Assembly (NCBI GenBank): GCA_036560445.1
Contig: DATBRG010000033.1
Span: 61,341-125,340 of the forward strand
Direction of reading: 5' to 3'
Length of the DNA: 64,000 bases
Source: DATBRG01 sp036560445
GTDB lineage: Bacteria > Pseudomonadota > Gammaproteobacteria > Burkholderiales > Methylophilaceae
Position numbers and translations under genes: made by a program. The notes under the pieces are model-generated. The model was given only the letters and a program-made list of their open reading frames with translations, had not been told where the DNA came from and made no database searches. This document shows positions 7,402 through 15,955 of this stretch, one piece after another. Position 1 is the stretch's first letter. Each line of letters starts with the position of its first letter.

Positions 7402-9195
7402 TTATTTATCTTCGACTCTTAAAATCGCCAGGAATGCTTCCTGAGGGATTTCCACATTACCCACTTGCTTCATACGTTTTTTGCCTTCTTTTTGCTTTTC
7501 CAGCAATTTCTTCTTACGCGTAATGTCTCCACCATAACATTTTGCCAATACATTCTTACGCATAGCTTTCACCGTCTCACGCGAAATGATATTGGCACCA
7601 ATGGAGGCCTGCACCGCCACATCAAACATCTGCCGAGGAATCAACTCACGCATCTTGGAGCAAAGCTGGCGCCCACGGTACAAGCTATTGGCGCGGTGCA
7701 CGATTAACGACAACGCATCTACCCGCTCACCGTTGACCATGATATCCAGCTTGACTAGGTCAGCGGCACGAAATTCCAGGAATTCATAATCCATGGAAGC
7801 GTAACCACGCGAGACCGATTTCAACTTATCAAAGAAATCCAGCACGACTTCATTCAGAGGCATTTCATAGGTCAGCATCACCTGGCGGCCCATATACTGC
7901 ATATTACGCTGTACACCACGCTTACCATTACAAAGTGTCATGACTGGGCCAACATAATCCTGCGGCATCAACAGGTTGACGGTGATGATGGGCTCACGAA
8001 TCTCATCGATACGTGATGGCTCCGGCAAGCGAGAAGGATTTTCGATCTGCTGAACTTCACCATTCTTGAGCAGCAACTCATAGACCACGGTCGGCGCAGT
8101 CGTAATGAGATCCATATCATATTCACGCTCCAGCCGTTCCTGCACGATCTCCATGTGCAGCAAGCCAAGGAAGCCACAACGGAAGCCGAAACCGAGCGCT
8201 GTTGAGTTTTCTGGCTCATATTGCAATGAGGCATCATTAAGCTGGAGTTTCTCCAGCGCAGTGCGCAAAGCCTCAAACTGGTTGGATTCCACCGGGTACA
8301 ACCCGGCAAATACCTGCGGCTGAACTTCCTTAAAGCCAGGCAATGCCTCTTCAGCAGGCTTGGTATCCAGCGTTACGGTATCGCCAACCTTGGCCGCAGT
8401 CAGCTCCTTAATACCGGCAATGATGAATCCTACTTCACCGGCCGAAAGCGATTCCTTCTGCAACGATTTCGGTGTAAATACGCCAACCTGTTCACACAGG
8501 TGCACGGCCTTGGTGGCCATCATCTTGATCTTGTCTTTAGGTCTGAGCACGCCATCCACCACTCGCACCAGCATGACCACGCCGACATAGTTATCGAACC
8601 AGGAATCTATGATTAGCGCCTTGAGCGGTTTATTGACATCCCCTCTTGGTGCGGGAACACGTGCCACCACCGCCTCCAGCACATCTCGCACACCCTCGCC
8701 GGTTTTGGCGGAACAACGCACTGCATCTGTGGCTTCGATGCCAATGACGTCTTCGATTTCCTGAATTACTCGTTCAGGATCAGCGGAAGGCAGGTCAATC
8801 TTATTCAGTACAGCCGTTACCTCTACGCCCAGATCAATAGCGGTATAACAGTTAGCTACACTCTGTGCTTCCACGCCCTGTGAAGCATCAACCACCAATA
8901 ACGCTCCCTCACATGCAGATAGTGAGCGGCTCACCTCGTAAGAGAAATCCACATGTCCGGGGGTGTCGATCAGGTTTAACTGATAAAGTTGGCCATCCAG
9001 CGCCTTGTAGTTGAGCGCTGCAGTTTGCGCCTTGATAGTGATACCACGTTCACGTTCCAGATCCATGGAATCAAGCACCTGCGACTCCATCTCGCGATCA
9101 GTCAATCCACCGCAAAGCTGGATGATACGGTCAGCCAGGGTAGATTTACCGTGGTCGATATGGGCAATAATGGAAAAGTTGCGAATGTTTTTCAT
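7402..9195 (-). CDS. lepA: Elongation factor 4 (LepA)
   Basis: 597-aa translational GTPase of the EF-G-like class acting on the ribosome (back-translocation or initiation quality control). G1 is AHIDHGKST. The switch I region is DLERERGITIK, and G3 is DTPGHVDFSYE. G4 is NKIDLPSADPERV, and G5 is SAKTGEGV. Domains II and III follow, then the LepA-specific C-terminal domain ending with YGGDITRKKKLLEKQKEGKKRMKQVGNVEIPQEAFLAIL. Length equals E. coli LepA (599). It is the first gene of the minus-strand operon; a hairpin terminator 30 bases upstream separates it from degP. Confidence 0.98.
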   Translation of the reverse strand: MKNIRNFSIIAHIDHGKSTLADRIIQLCGGLTDREMESQVLDSMDLERERGITIKAQTAALNYKALDGQLYQLNLIDTPGHVDFSYEVSRSLSACEGALLVVDASQGVEAQSVANCYTAIDLGVEVTAVLNKIDLPSADPERVIQEIEDVIGIEATDAVRCSAKTGEGVRDVLEAVVARVPAPRGDVNKPLKALIIDSWFDNYVGVVMLVRVVDGVLRPKDKIKMMATKAVHLCEQVGVFTPKSLQKESLSAGEVGFIIAGIKELTAAKVGDTVTLDTKPAEEALPGFKEVQPQVFAGLYPVESNQFEALRTALEKLQLNDASLQYEPENSTALGFGFRCGFLGLLHMEIVQERLEREYDMDLITTAPTVVYELLLKNGEVQQIENPSRLPEPSRIDEIREPIITVNLLMPQDYVGPVMTLCNGKRGVQRNMQYMGRQVMLTYEMPLNEVVLDFFDKLKSVSRGYASMDYEFLEFRAADLVKLDIMVNGERVDALSLIVHRANSLYRGRQLCSKMRELIPRQMFDVAVQASIGANIISRETVKAMRKNVLAKCYGGDITRKKKLLEKQKEGKKRMKQVGNVEIPQEAFLAILRVEDK

Positions 9196-9222
9196 GGTTA
9201 AGGTCTGTGGTCTGGCAATAAT

Positions 9223-9251
9223 AAAGGCGCCCTGACAATCGCAAGGGCGCC
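9223..9251 (-). terminator. Rho-independent terminator downstream of degP
   Basis: On the minus strand GGCGCC (9251-9246 side) pairs with its complement: stem GGCGCCC/GGGCGCC at 9245-9251 and 9226-9232, 12-base loop, followed by TTTATTATT. It closes the rpoE-rseABC-degP transcript before lepA. The T-run is interrupted, so termination may be partial. Confidence 0.6.
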
Positions 9252-9317
9252 CTTAGGCAACTTACTAATAATGCTGGATTTTACAGCAATTACGTTGCTT
9301 TAGCATGCGGTATTCAG

Positions 9318-10757
9318 CTATTTGCCGCCACCAACCTTAACCGGCACATACAGTGTGTTGTCACCACGCTGCACCAGCAGGGCGACAGTTTTACCACTTG
9401 CCATACCGGCAATCAGCTTGTTGAATTGGTCTAAGCTTTGGATATCGCTATTATTAACGCCCAGAATTACGTCACCACGACGAATCCCAGCCTGGGCCGC
9501 AGGCCCCTGTGCCTCAACTACCAGCAAACCATTCTTGCCATTCAACTTCTTCTTTTGCTGTGGCGTAAGATCGCGCAACACCAAACCAATACGATTAACC
9601 TCCGACTTCGCAGGCGGTTTGCCATTTGCTGCCGCTTCGTCTTTTTCTGCCGGCATCTCGCCTACTGACATCGTGAGTGTCCGGCTGGAACCCTTGCGGA
9701 TAACCTCTACCGGCACATCCTTGCCTGGCTTAGTCGCACCTACCGCGCGTGGCAGATCAGAAGTTGCCACAATAGGTTTGCCATCAAATTTGGTAATTAC
9801 GTCGCCTGCTTCCAGACCACCCTTTTCAGCCGGGCCACCCTTTTCAACACCTGCAACCAAGGCACCGTTAGTGTTCTTCATGCCGAATGATTCAGCTAAG
9901 TCCTTGGTAATTTCCTGTATGGAGATACCCAGCCAGCCGCGTGTAACCTTGCCGTTAGCCTTGATCTGATTGGAGACATCGATCGCTACATCAATCGGAA
10001 TAGCAAATGACAGGCCGACAGAGCCGCCACTGCGGCTATATATTTGTGAATTGATGCCCACCACCTCGCCCTTCAAATTGAATAGCGGGCCGCCAGAATT
10101 ACCTGGGTTAATTGCTGCGTCGGTCTGGATGAATGGAACGAAATTCTCTTGTGGCAAGGCACGACCTTTGGCACTGACGATGCCTGCAGTCATAGTGTTT
10201 TCAAGTCCAAATGGCGAGCCAATCGCCGCCACCCATTCACCAACTTTTAGTTGATTCGGGTCGCCTATGGTCACCTTGGGTAAATTGCTAGCTTCAATCT
10301 TAATCAATGCGACATCAGTACGACGATCAGCACCAATAATCTTGGCCTTAAGTTCACGTTTATCAAACAGTTTGACGATAACCTCATCTGCCTCATTGAC
10401 TACATGGGCATTGGTCAGAATATAGCCATCACTGCTGATGATGAACCCAGAGCCCAGTGACTGCGACTTGAATTCTTGCTGCGGCGCGCCTTGTCCATCA
10501 GGGGCGCCTTGCCCAGGCGCGCCCGGCATCCCAGGAATACCGAACCTACGTAAAAACTCCCCCAGATCACCATCATCCGGCATGCCCGGGAAGGGCAGTC
10601 CCTGCGCGTTACCATGTACTACTTGGGTGACACTGATATTCACCACTGCCGAACCTTGTTTCTCGGCTAATTCAGTAAAGTCCGGCAAGTCCTTCGCAAA
10701 CGCAGATCCGGCAAAAGACAGCCATATTGCGGAAATAGCGATTAACTTTCTGATCAT
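9318..10757 (-). CDS. degP: Periplasmic serine protease DegP/MucD (HtrA family)
   Basis: 479-aa periplasmic protease and chaperone for misfolded envelope proteins. Signal peptide MIRKLIAISAIWLSFAGSAFA is cleaved before KDL. The trypsin-like domain holds the triad His118 (TNAHVV), Asp148 (RTDVALIK) and Ser221 (GNSGGPL). A Gly/Pro-rich loop (PFPGMPDDGDLGEFLRRFGI then PGMPGAPGQGAPDGQGAP, about 55-92) corresponds to the regulatory LA loop. PDZ1 spans about 260-350 (GWLGISIQEIT... GGLEAGDVITKFDGKPI), and PDZ2 spans about 385-475 (GLVLRDLTPQQKKKL... GIRRGDVILGVN). It is the last gene of the sigma-E operon and abuts rseC with no gap, as mucD does in Pseudomonas. Confidence 0.95.
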   Translation of the reverse strand: MIRKLIAISAIWLSFAGSAFAKDLPDFTELAEKQGSAVVNISVTQVVHGNAQGLPFPGMPDDGDLGEFLRRFGIPGMPGAPGQGAPDGQGAPQQEFKSQSLGSGFIISSDGYILTNAHVVNEADEVIVKLFDKRELKAKIIGADRRTDVALIKIEASNLPKVTIGDPNQLKVGEWVAAIGSPFGLENTMTAGIVSAKGRALPQENFVPFIQTDAAINPGNSGGPLFNLKGEVVGINSQIYSRSGGSVGLSFAIPIDVAIDVSNQIKANGKVTRGWLGISIQEITKDLAESFGMKNTNGALVAGVEKGGPAEKGGLEAGDVITKFDGKPIVATSDLPRAVGATKPGKDVPVEVIRKGSSRTLTMSVGEMPAEKDEAAANGKPPAKSEVNRIGLVLRDLTPQQKKKLNGKNGLLVVEAQGPAAQAGIRRGDVILGVNNSDIQSLDQFNKLIAGMASGKTVALLVQRGDNTLYVPVKVGGGK

Positions 10758-11252
10758 TTATTCACTCCGTTCACATTTCAATTGAATCGTGCGTTTATCT
10801 TCTGCACGTAAAATCACTGGCCTATATCCTTTACCCAGGCCGCGGCCGGCATTGTGACCCTTAACCCAAAGCAAGCCCGCAACCAGTCCCAAGACGGCAC
10901 CAATCACGGCATTGCGGTCAGCCTGGCCAACACTACTGACTAGTTCGCTAGTAGAGAGGGTGGCCGCTAGCGACGCCCCAACAAACATAGCCAGCAATGG
11001 CACGCCATAAGCGCTTAGCGAGCTCAGCAACAGTGCCTGCTCTTCGATGCCGACGACAACCATATCCCCGACCTTGGCGTCGATTTTATTTTCCGCTTTG
11101 AAAATGTTATTGCGATGACCGAGCAACCTGCCCCATAGCGACATGCCACAACCACGTGTCTGCCCGCAAAGTCCGCAAGGAGTGCGGCGCACTACCTCTA
11201 ACATAGCCACATCCGGCTCAACACCGACCACGATGGCATTTTCTTCTATCAT
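10758..11252 (-). CDS. rseC: RseC/MucC-type SoxR-reducing inner-membrane protein
   Basis: 164-aa inner-membrane protein of the RseC/MucC family. The N-terminal cytosolic part has Cys26, Cys29 and Cys35 in the pattern CGLCGQTRGCG. Two membrane helices follow (about 75-97, ALLLSSLSAYGVPLLAMFVGASLAA, and about 110-128, AVIGAVLGLVAGLLWV), and a basic C-terminal tail. The family modulates sigma-E through RseA/RseB and, in E. coli, takes part with Rsx in reducing the SoxR [2Fe-2S] cluster. The rsx operon is also in this window (20411-25648). It sits between rseB (11-base gap) and degP (directly adjacent). Confidence 0.88.
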   Translation of the reverse strand: MIEENAIVVGVEPDVAMLEVVRRTPCGLCGQTRGCGMSLWGRLLGHRNNIFKAENKIDAKVGDMVVVGIEEQALLLSSLSAYGVPLLAMFVGASLAATLSTSELVSSVGQADRNAVIGAVLGLVAGLLWVKGHNAGRGLGKGYRPVILRAEDKRTIQLKCERSE

Positions 11253-11263
11253 GATAGTCCTGC

Positions 11264-12229
11264 TTATTTTTTGAAACTGACGGCGTTGGCGATTTGCGTG
11301 ACAGTAGCTTCTGGCACCTCGCCTACTACGGCGATCTGATAGCCATCAACTACGTTGGCATAAAAACTGGTAGCGCCCAACACAGAATGGCCAATCTTAG
11401 ATTTTGCTCCCTGGGCCAGGGGCTCAATAAAGAGTGAAACCGAGGCCAGCCCATCCGAATAGATGACATGGGTCACAGGCGCCGGCTTGCCAGGAAGCAT
11501 ATATTTCACCTGATCTATCTTGCGATAACCCGGAGGCAATGCACTCACTGTCCAGTTATCAGCCTCTGCTGCACTTGGTGCTGGTGCGGCATCTTCCATT
11601 ACATAGTTTTTACCGTGATCCACCTTGGGCTGGAACCAGTCCATATTCTGCGTACTCAACAAGGCAAGCTGGTTGAACGTGATTTGCTCCATCGGCTCGT
11701 TACGCTCATTGGTCGTCATGGATTTCAACAACAGCCCATATTCACGGTCTGCCCAGAATTTGTAGCCATAGCGGTAGCGGTCACGCGGGTCGAGAAATAT
11801 GATTTGCCCATCGCGCCCACCAATGCGTTCCTGGCCGCCGACCCGCACCTGATAACTAGCCTTGATGGGGTCCATATTCGCTGGCAACAAAGCAGGAAAT
11901 AGATTCTGCCCACGTTTTTTTTCAATAATTACTTTTTCGTTTTTCTGATTAAAAATCACGACATCGCTGCCCTGGCTCAACACTTCTCTTGGCGAACCAT
12001 CAAGCACTACGATGCGGGCATATTCACCCTGTCCATAGTTCATGTGGGTGATTTCCACGGACCTTGCACTAGCACCAGACTGGTAGACGAACAGGCCCTT
12101 GTAGCTCAACTCATGGGCAGCATGTGCGGCTTTTTGCAGTAATAGCCATGGATCATCCGTCGCATCCTGTCCGGCAAAGGCAAATGAACAAAAGGTTGCC
12201 AGCAAGCATGCCAGCAGTAAACGCTTCAT
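11264..12229 (-). CDS. rseB: Sigma-E regulatory protein RseB/MucB
   Basis: 321-aa periplasmic regulator. Signal peptide MKRLLLACLLATFCSFAFA is cleaved before GQD. The N-terminal large domain resembles LolA/LolB (LLQKAAHAAHELSYKGLFVYQSG, RDRYRYGYKFWADREYGLLLKS). The C-terminal small domain is WTVSALPPGYRKIDQVKYMLPGKPAPVTHVIYSDGLASVSLFIEPL. RseB binds RseA and protects it from DegS cleavage, and it senses lipopolysaccharide or lipoprotein intermediates. It overlaps rseA by one base (shared base of TGATG type at 12229) and precedes rseC. Confidence 0.92.
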   Translation of the reverse strand: MKRLLLACLLATFCSFAFAGQDATDDPWLLLQKAAHAAHELSYKGLFVYQSGASARSVEITHMNYGQGEYARIVVLDGSPREVLSQGSDVVIFNQKNEKVIIEKKRGQNLFPALLPANMDPIKASYQVRVGGQERIGGRDGQIIFLDPRDRYRYGYKFWADREYGLLLKSMTTNERNEPMEQITFNQLALLSTQNMDWFQPKVDHGKNYVMEDAAPAPSAAEADNWTVSALPPGYRKIDQVKYMLPGKPAPVTHVIYSDGLASVSLFIEPLAQGAKSKIGHSVLGATSFYANVVDGYQIAVVGEVPEATVTQIANAVSFKK

Positions 12230-12684
12230 TACTTGGCACTCTCCGAATAGGCCGCTGGCTGTATGTAGTAAGCGGTGCTATTAGGGGCTAGTGCCTGATG
12301 GGCCAAAAGATACTCTGAGGGGACATTTTGTGCGACTTCTACTGGGGTGGAATCATGTGAACTTTGTACCTGCTGTTGCAGTACGACCCAGCCTACGAAC
12401 ATCACTGCAGCCACCGAGGCGGCTACTGACCACATGGCAGAACTCTTTAACAAAGCTTTCTTGGAACGCGGAGCCAGCATAGTAGGCTCAGACTCTAGCT
12501 TTTGCATCAACTGATGCTTAAATCCGGGCTTAAAGCTGGGATGGCCTCGCATCACGTCACCTATAAGATGATAGGTAGCCCAACATTCACTTGCTTCGCC
12601 GCCAGTTTTCACCGCGGTTAACAAATGCTCCGAGCTTTCCAGCGCCAGCTCGTCATCCATTAGCGCAGAAATTTGATCTTTCAT
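12229..12684 (-). CDS. rseA: Anti-sigma-E factor RseA/MucA
   Basis: 151-aa single-pass inner-membrane anti-sigma factor. The cytosolic N-terminal RseA domain reads MKDQISALMDDELALESSEHLLTAV and ECWATYHLIGDVMRGH, the pattern that binds sigma-E. A membrane helix (SSAMWSVAASVAAVMFVGWVVL, about 86-107) and a short periplasmic tail follow. The C-terminal Ala-Lys end differs from the YxF type signal recognised by E. coli DegS on outer-membrane proteins, which is expected because the signal lies on the porins. It is encoded 75 bases downstream of rpoE and overlaps rseB by one base. Confidence 0.92.
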   Translation of the reverse strand: MKDQISALMDDELALESSEHLLTAVKTGGEASECWATYHLIGDVMRGHPSFKPGFKHQLMQKLESEPTMLAPRSKKALLKSSAMWSVAASVAAVMFVGWVVLQQQVQSSHDSTPVEVAQNVPSEYLLAHQALAPNSTAYYIQPAAYSESAK

Positions 12685-12759
12685 TTGTGTCTCCTGAACT
12701 TGTCGGCATTCTAGCCGACGTTACTTAATTTTGCGTACTTAACTGGCAATGACAATCAG

Positions 12760-13488
12760 CTACCAGCGTTTGTCATCTGGCGTATCCAGCAAGGGGCGCA
12801 GTTTTTGTGCGATAGTTTCACGCGCTCTGAAAATCCTCGAGCGCACTGTACCAATAGGGCAATTCATCAGTATTGCAATCTCTTCATAACTCAAGCCTTC
12901 GATCTCACGCAGCGTAATAGCCGTCCGTAGTTCCTCTGGCAGAGAAGCCACTGTGTCATTTACTGTCTGCGCAATCTCTTTGGTCATGAGCTCCGTTTCC
13001 GGCGTCTCCATGGTGCGCAACTCATTCGCGTCTTCAAAATTCTCTGCATCTTCAATTTCGATATCGTTACTGACTTGCGGCCTGCGGCCCATGGCCACCA
13101 GGTAATTCTTCGCCGTGTTGATACCAATCCGATACAGCCATGTGTAAAACGCACTATCCCCACGGAAGTTAGGCAAAGCACGGTAAGCCTTGATAAACGA
13201 CTCCTGCACCACATCCTCAACTTCCGCCTGATCACGAATCAGGCGCGATAACAGGCGGCCCAATTTCCGCTGGTATTTTTCTACCAGCATACCAAAGGCT
13301 TGCTTGTCCCCGCGCTGTGCGCGCTCGACCAGTTCCTGATCTATTTCGCGGTTGCCGACCGCTGGGTTTAAACCCATAGAGGCTACGCTCCCTGTCTGCG
13401 TTTTTTTAACTGTCGGAGTATACCCTTGCATCGTCGTATCGACGAAACTCAAGCGTGAAAAATCTCCGAAATTTTTGGTATTAATCAT
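12760..13488 (-). CDS. rpoE: RNA polymerase sigma-E factor (RpoE/AlgU)
   Basis: Group 4 (ECF) sigma factor of the envelope-stress response. Region 2 reads DKQAFGMLVEKYQRKLGRLLSR ... EVEDVVQESFIKAYRALPNF with FRGDSAFYTWLYRIGINTAKNYL. Region 4 reads SLPEELRTAITLREIEGLSYEEIAILMNCPIGTVRSRIFRAR. These are near-identical in pattern to E. coli RpoE. I chose the ATG at 13488 (242 aa) because GGAGAG stands 7 bases upstream and a sigma-E promoter predicts an mRNA start near 13520. Family length (about 200) instead favours ATG 13377 (205 aa, starting MGLNPAVGNREIDQELVERA). The ORF opens still further upstream (13557), but that start would precede the predicted mRNA start. It is divergent from nadB, as in Pseudomonas and E. 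coli. Confidence 0.94.
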   Translation of the reverse strand: MINTKNFGDFSRLSFVDTTMQGYTPTVKKTQTGSVASMGLNPAVGNREIDQELVERAQRGDKQAFGMLVEKYQRKLGRLLSRLIRDQAEVEDVVQESFIKAYRALPNFRGDSAFYTWLYRIGINTAKNYLVAMGRRPQVSNDIEIEDAENFEDANELRTMETPETELMTKEIAQTVNDTVASLPEELRTAITLREIEGLSYEEIAILMNCPIGTVRSRIFRARETIAQKLRPLLDTPDDKRW

Positions 13489-13526
13489 TACGCTCTCTCC
13501 CAGCCTTGTATGAACTAGCTTACATC

Positions 13527-13555
13527 TCAAGACAGCGCTAAACTCGCTAAAGTTC
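13527..13555 (-). promoter_or_regulatory. Candidate autoregulatory sigma-E promoter of rpoE
   Basis: On the minus strand GAACTT (13555-13550) is followed after 16 bases by GTCTTGA (13533-13527). Known sigma-E promoters read GAACTT-N16-17-TCTGA/TCAAA. The predicted start is about 30 bases upstream of the ATG at 13488. The element lies in the 80-base rpoE-nadB divergent gap. Confidence 0.6.
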
Positions 13556-13571
13556 ACCAGAATGGGTTGTC

Positions 13572-15194
13572 ATGCAGCAATACGATGTATTAATCATAGG
13601 CAGTGGTCTTGCCGGTCTCACTCTTGCACTTAAAGTTGCCGAGCGCAAAAAAGTCTGCCTGGTCAGTAAACGTGGTCTCAGCGACAGCTCAAGCAACTGG
13701 GCCCAAGGCGGAATTGCCGCCGTACTGACCGACAACGACTCAATCGAGGAGCACATTCAGGACACCCTCATTGCCGGGGCCGGGCTGTGTGATGCCGAAG
13801 TCACACGATTGGTAGCACAACATGGCCGGGAAACCGTTGAATGGCTGATTGCAGAAGGCGTGCCTTTCACCCGTGAGGAGGATGATAGCGGCTATCACCT
13901 CACGCGCGAAGGCGGCCATAGCCACAGGCGTATCATCCATGCCGCCGATGCCACCGGTCATGCAGTACAGATGACGCTGGCAGAAAAAGTGCGTGGCCAT
14001 GCCAACATCACATTGCTGGAAGATCATATTGCCGTCGATTTAATTACCGCACGCAAAGTCAAAATAGAAGGTAGTGAATGCCTGGGCGCCTATATCCTCG
14101 ACAACAAGACCGGCAAGGTACTCACTATAGCCGCACAGCACACTATCCTTGCGACAGGAGGTATCGGCAAAGTCTACCTGTATACCACCAACCCGGATGT
14201 CAGCACCGGCGATGGCGTCGCCATGGCATGGCGGGCGGGTTGCCGCGTAGCGAATATGGAGTTCATCCAGTTCCACCCTACCTGTTTGTACCATCCCCAA
14301 GCCAAGTCGTTCCTGATAACCGAGGCGGTACGTGGTGAGGGTGGCATACTGAAGCTGCCGGATGGTACCCGCTTCATGCCCAAGCACGATAAGCGCGCTG
14401 AGCTGGCACCGCGCGACATCGTAGCGCGAGCCATTGACTATGAAATGAAGAAACGCGGGATAGAATGCGTCTACCTTGATATCTCGCATCAGCCCGCTGA
14501 CTTTATCCTGTCGCACTTCCCTACTATCTACAGGCGTTGCATGGAGCTTGGTATCGATATTACGCGCCAGCCTATCCCTGTAGTGCCAGCAGCGCACTAC
14601 AGCTGTGGCGGTATTATGACTGACCATATGGGACGTACTGATTTACCAGGGCTGTACGCCATAGGTGAAACCGCCTGTACGGGGCTGCATGGGGCAAATC
14701 GACTAGCCAGCAACTCCTTGCTGGAATGCCTGGTATTTGGCCAAGCGGCAGCAAAGGATATCCTCGCACTGCCAACCAAATCGCAGCGTAAACTCCCGGA
14801 CTGGGATGAAAGCCGTGTGACTGATGCTGATGAAGAAATCATCATCACGCATAACTGGAACGAGTTAAGGCGCTTCATGTGGAACTATGTTGGCATAGTG
14901 CGTACCACCAAACGCCTCATGCGCGCACTGCATCGTATTCATATGCTGCGCGACGAAGTACATGAGTTCTACAGCAACTTTCGTATCAGCAATAACCTGA
15001 TTGAACTACGGAACCTGTTGCAGGTGGCGGAGCTTATCGTGGAGAGCGCGATGCAGCGCCACGAAAGCCGCGGCCTGCATTACAGCAAAGATTATCCGGA
15101 AATGCTGCCAGAAGCAGTGCCTACCGTGCTGGAACCTTCAAACTATTACAGCCTGCTGGATAGCCATCACGGCCAGCATGAGCACGCTCACTAG
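13572..15194 (+). CDS. nadB: L-aspartate oxidase
   Basis: 540-aa FAD flavoprotein that oxidises L-aspartate to iminoaspartate, the first step of de novo NAD synthesis (with NadA). The FAD dinucleotide-binding motif is IIGSGLAGLTLALKVAE at 8-24. NWAQGGIAA is the substrate-capping family motif, and DATGHAVQMTLAEKV, ILATGGIGKVYLYTTNP, VVPAAHYSCGGI and GLHGANRLASNSLLECLVFG follow in the usual order. The C-terminal helical domain is RRFMWNYVGIVRTTKRL. Length equals E. coli NadB (540). The start is divergent from rpoE. The 3' end is convergent with the DUF2063 gene at a 2-base gap, with no terminator seen. Confidence 0.97.
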   Translation: MQQYDVLIIGSGLAGLTLALKVAERKKVCLVSKRGLSDSSSNWAQGGIAAVLTDNDSIEEHIQDTLIAGAGLCDAEVTRLVAQHGRETVEWLIAEGVPFTREEDDSGYHLTREGGHSHRRIIHAADATGHAVQMTLAEKVRGHANITLLEDHIAVDLITARKVKIEGSECLGAYILDNKTGKVLTIAAQHTILATGGIGKVYLYTTNPDVSTGDGVAMAWRAGCRVANMEFIQFHPTCLYHPQAKSFLITEAVRGEGGILKLPDGTRFMPKHDKRAELAPRDIVARAIDYEMKKRGIECVYLDISHQPADFILSHFPTIYRRCMELGIDITRQPIPVVPAAHYSCGGIMTDHMGRTDLPGLYAIGETACTGLHGANRLASNSLLECLVFGQAAAKDILALPTKSQRKLPDWDESRVTDADEEIIITHNWNELRRFMWNYVGIVRTTKRLMRALHRIHMLRDEVHEFYSNFRISNNLIELRNLLQVAELIVESAMQRHESRGLHYSKDYPEMLPEAVPTVLEPSNYYSLLDSHHGQHEHAH

Positions 15195-15196
15195 CA

Positions 15197-15955
15197 CTAG
15201 ATAATAGCCGTTCCGAGGATGACGCCCTGCGCCTTGAGATCCAGCAAGAGAGGTAGCCCAAACTGGATGATAGCTTCAGGACTGGATTGGCCGATCTCTG
15301 CGGCAAGTTGCTCCAGCGCCTGCCGCCCACTCATACTACCCGCCTGCAATAGCCCTAACAGTCTGGCAGTCACGGCATTCAGCTCCATGAATTTCACGTC
15401 ATCCTGAATATCGCGAAATACCAAGAGGTTCACTGGTTGCGCTAATGGCTGCATGGGCTTGAAGCGCGGCGAAATACGCTGCACCGGGTAATCATAGCTC
15501 AGTAACGCCAGTGCTGGTGCCAATACCGGCACGGCTTGAAGCAAGTCACCATCGTCATTCACGCTTTGCATATCAATTGACACATCAGCAACCGATAGCG
15601 CCAGTTCTATCCACTCATAATGGGCCAAGCTTTTTAGGTACGGTGGCAGGTCATCGGCGGTTTCCAGAAAGCGTAAGAACTCTTCAGGAATCTGCCGAAA
15701 CAATGGGCTATGAGATTGGTGGTGAATGAAAAAACGACGCACCAGTTTCTCCCAGGCTCGTATACCCAGTGTCTTTTTAGCGACCGGAAAACAGGCCGAA
15801 ACTGAAGATTCCCAGTTATGAAAAACAATCTGCGTGTAAAGGCGCATGCGCTTTGCAGACACCTTGGCTGGTCGCGGATTTTGCTTCGGATTACGCAGAT
15901 GGCTAGTGAACTGAAGCTGGTATTGCTGGAAAGCTGGTAAATCAGCGGCCATCAT
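15197..15955 (-). CDS. bufC: DUF2063 (BufC/HvfC-type) partner of the MNIO RiPP enzyme
   Basis: 252-aa protein of the DUF2063 family. The N-terminal half (LPAFQQYQLQFTSHLRNPKQ then RPAKVSAKRMRLYTQIVFHNWESSVSACFPVAKKTLG... FIHHQSHSPLFRQIPEEFLRFLE) is the putative DNA-binding/DUF2063 domain. The C-terminal half (AVTARLLGLLQAGSMSGRQALEQLAAEIG) looks like the RiPP-recognition-like winged fold. Members pair with DUF692 (MNIO) enzymes and are needed for modifying Cys-rich precursor peptides. Its ATG overlaps the bufB stop by 4 bases. Gene symbol follows the bufferin nomenclature by homology of arrangement; no product has been shown here. Confidence 0.85.
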   Translation of the reverse strand: MMAADLPAFQQYQLQFTSHLRNPKQNPRPAKVSAKRMRLYTQIVFHNWESSVSACFPVAKKTLGIRAWEKLVRRFFIHHQSHSPLFRQIPEEFLRFLETADDLPPYLKSLAHYEWIELALSVADVSIDMQSVNDDGDLLQAVPVLAPALALLSYDYPVQRISPRFKPMQPLAQPVNLLVFRDIQDDVKFMELNAVTARLLGLLQAGSMSGRQALEQLAAEIGQSSPEAIIQFGLPLLLDLKAQGVILGTAII

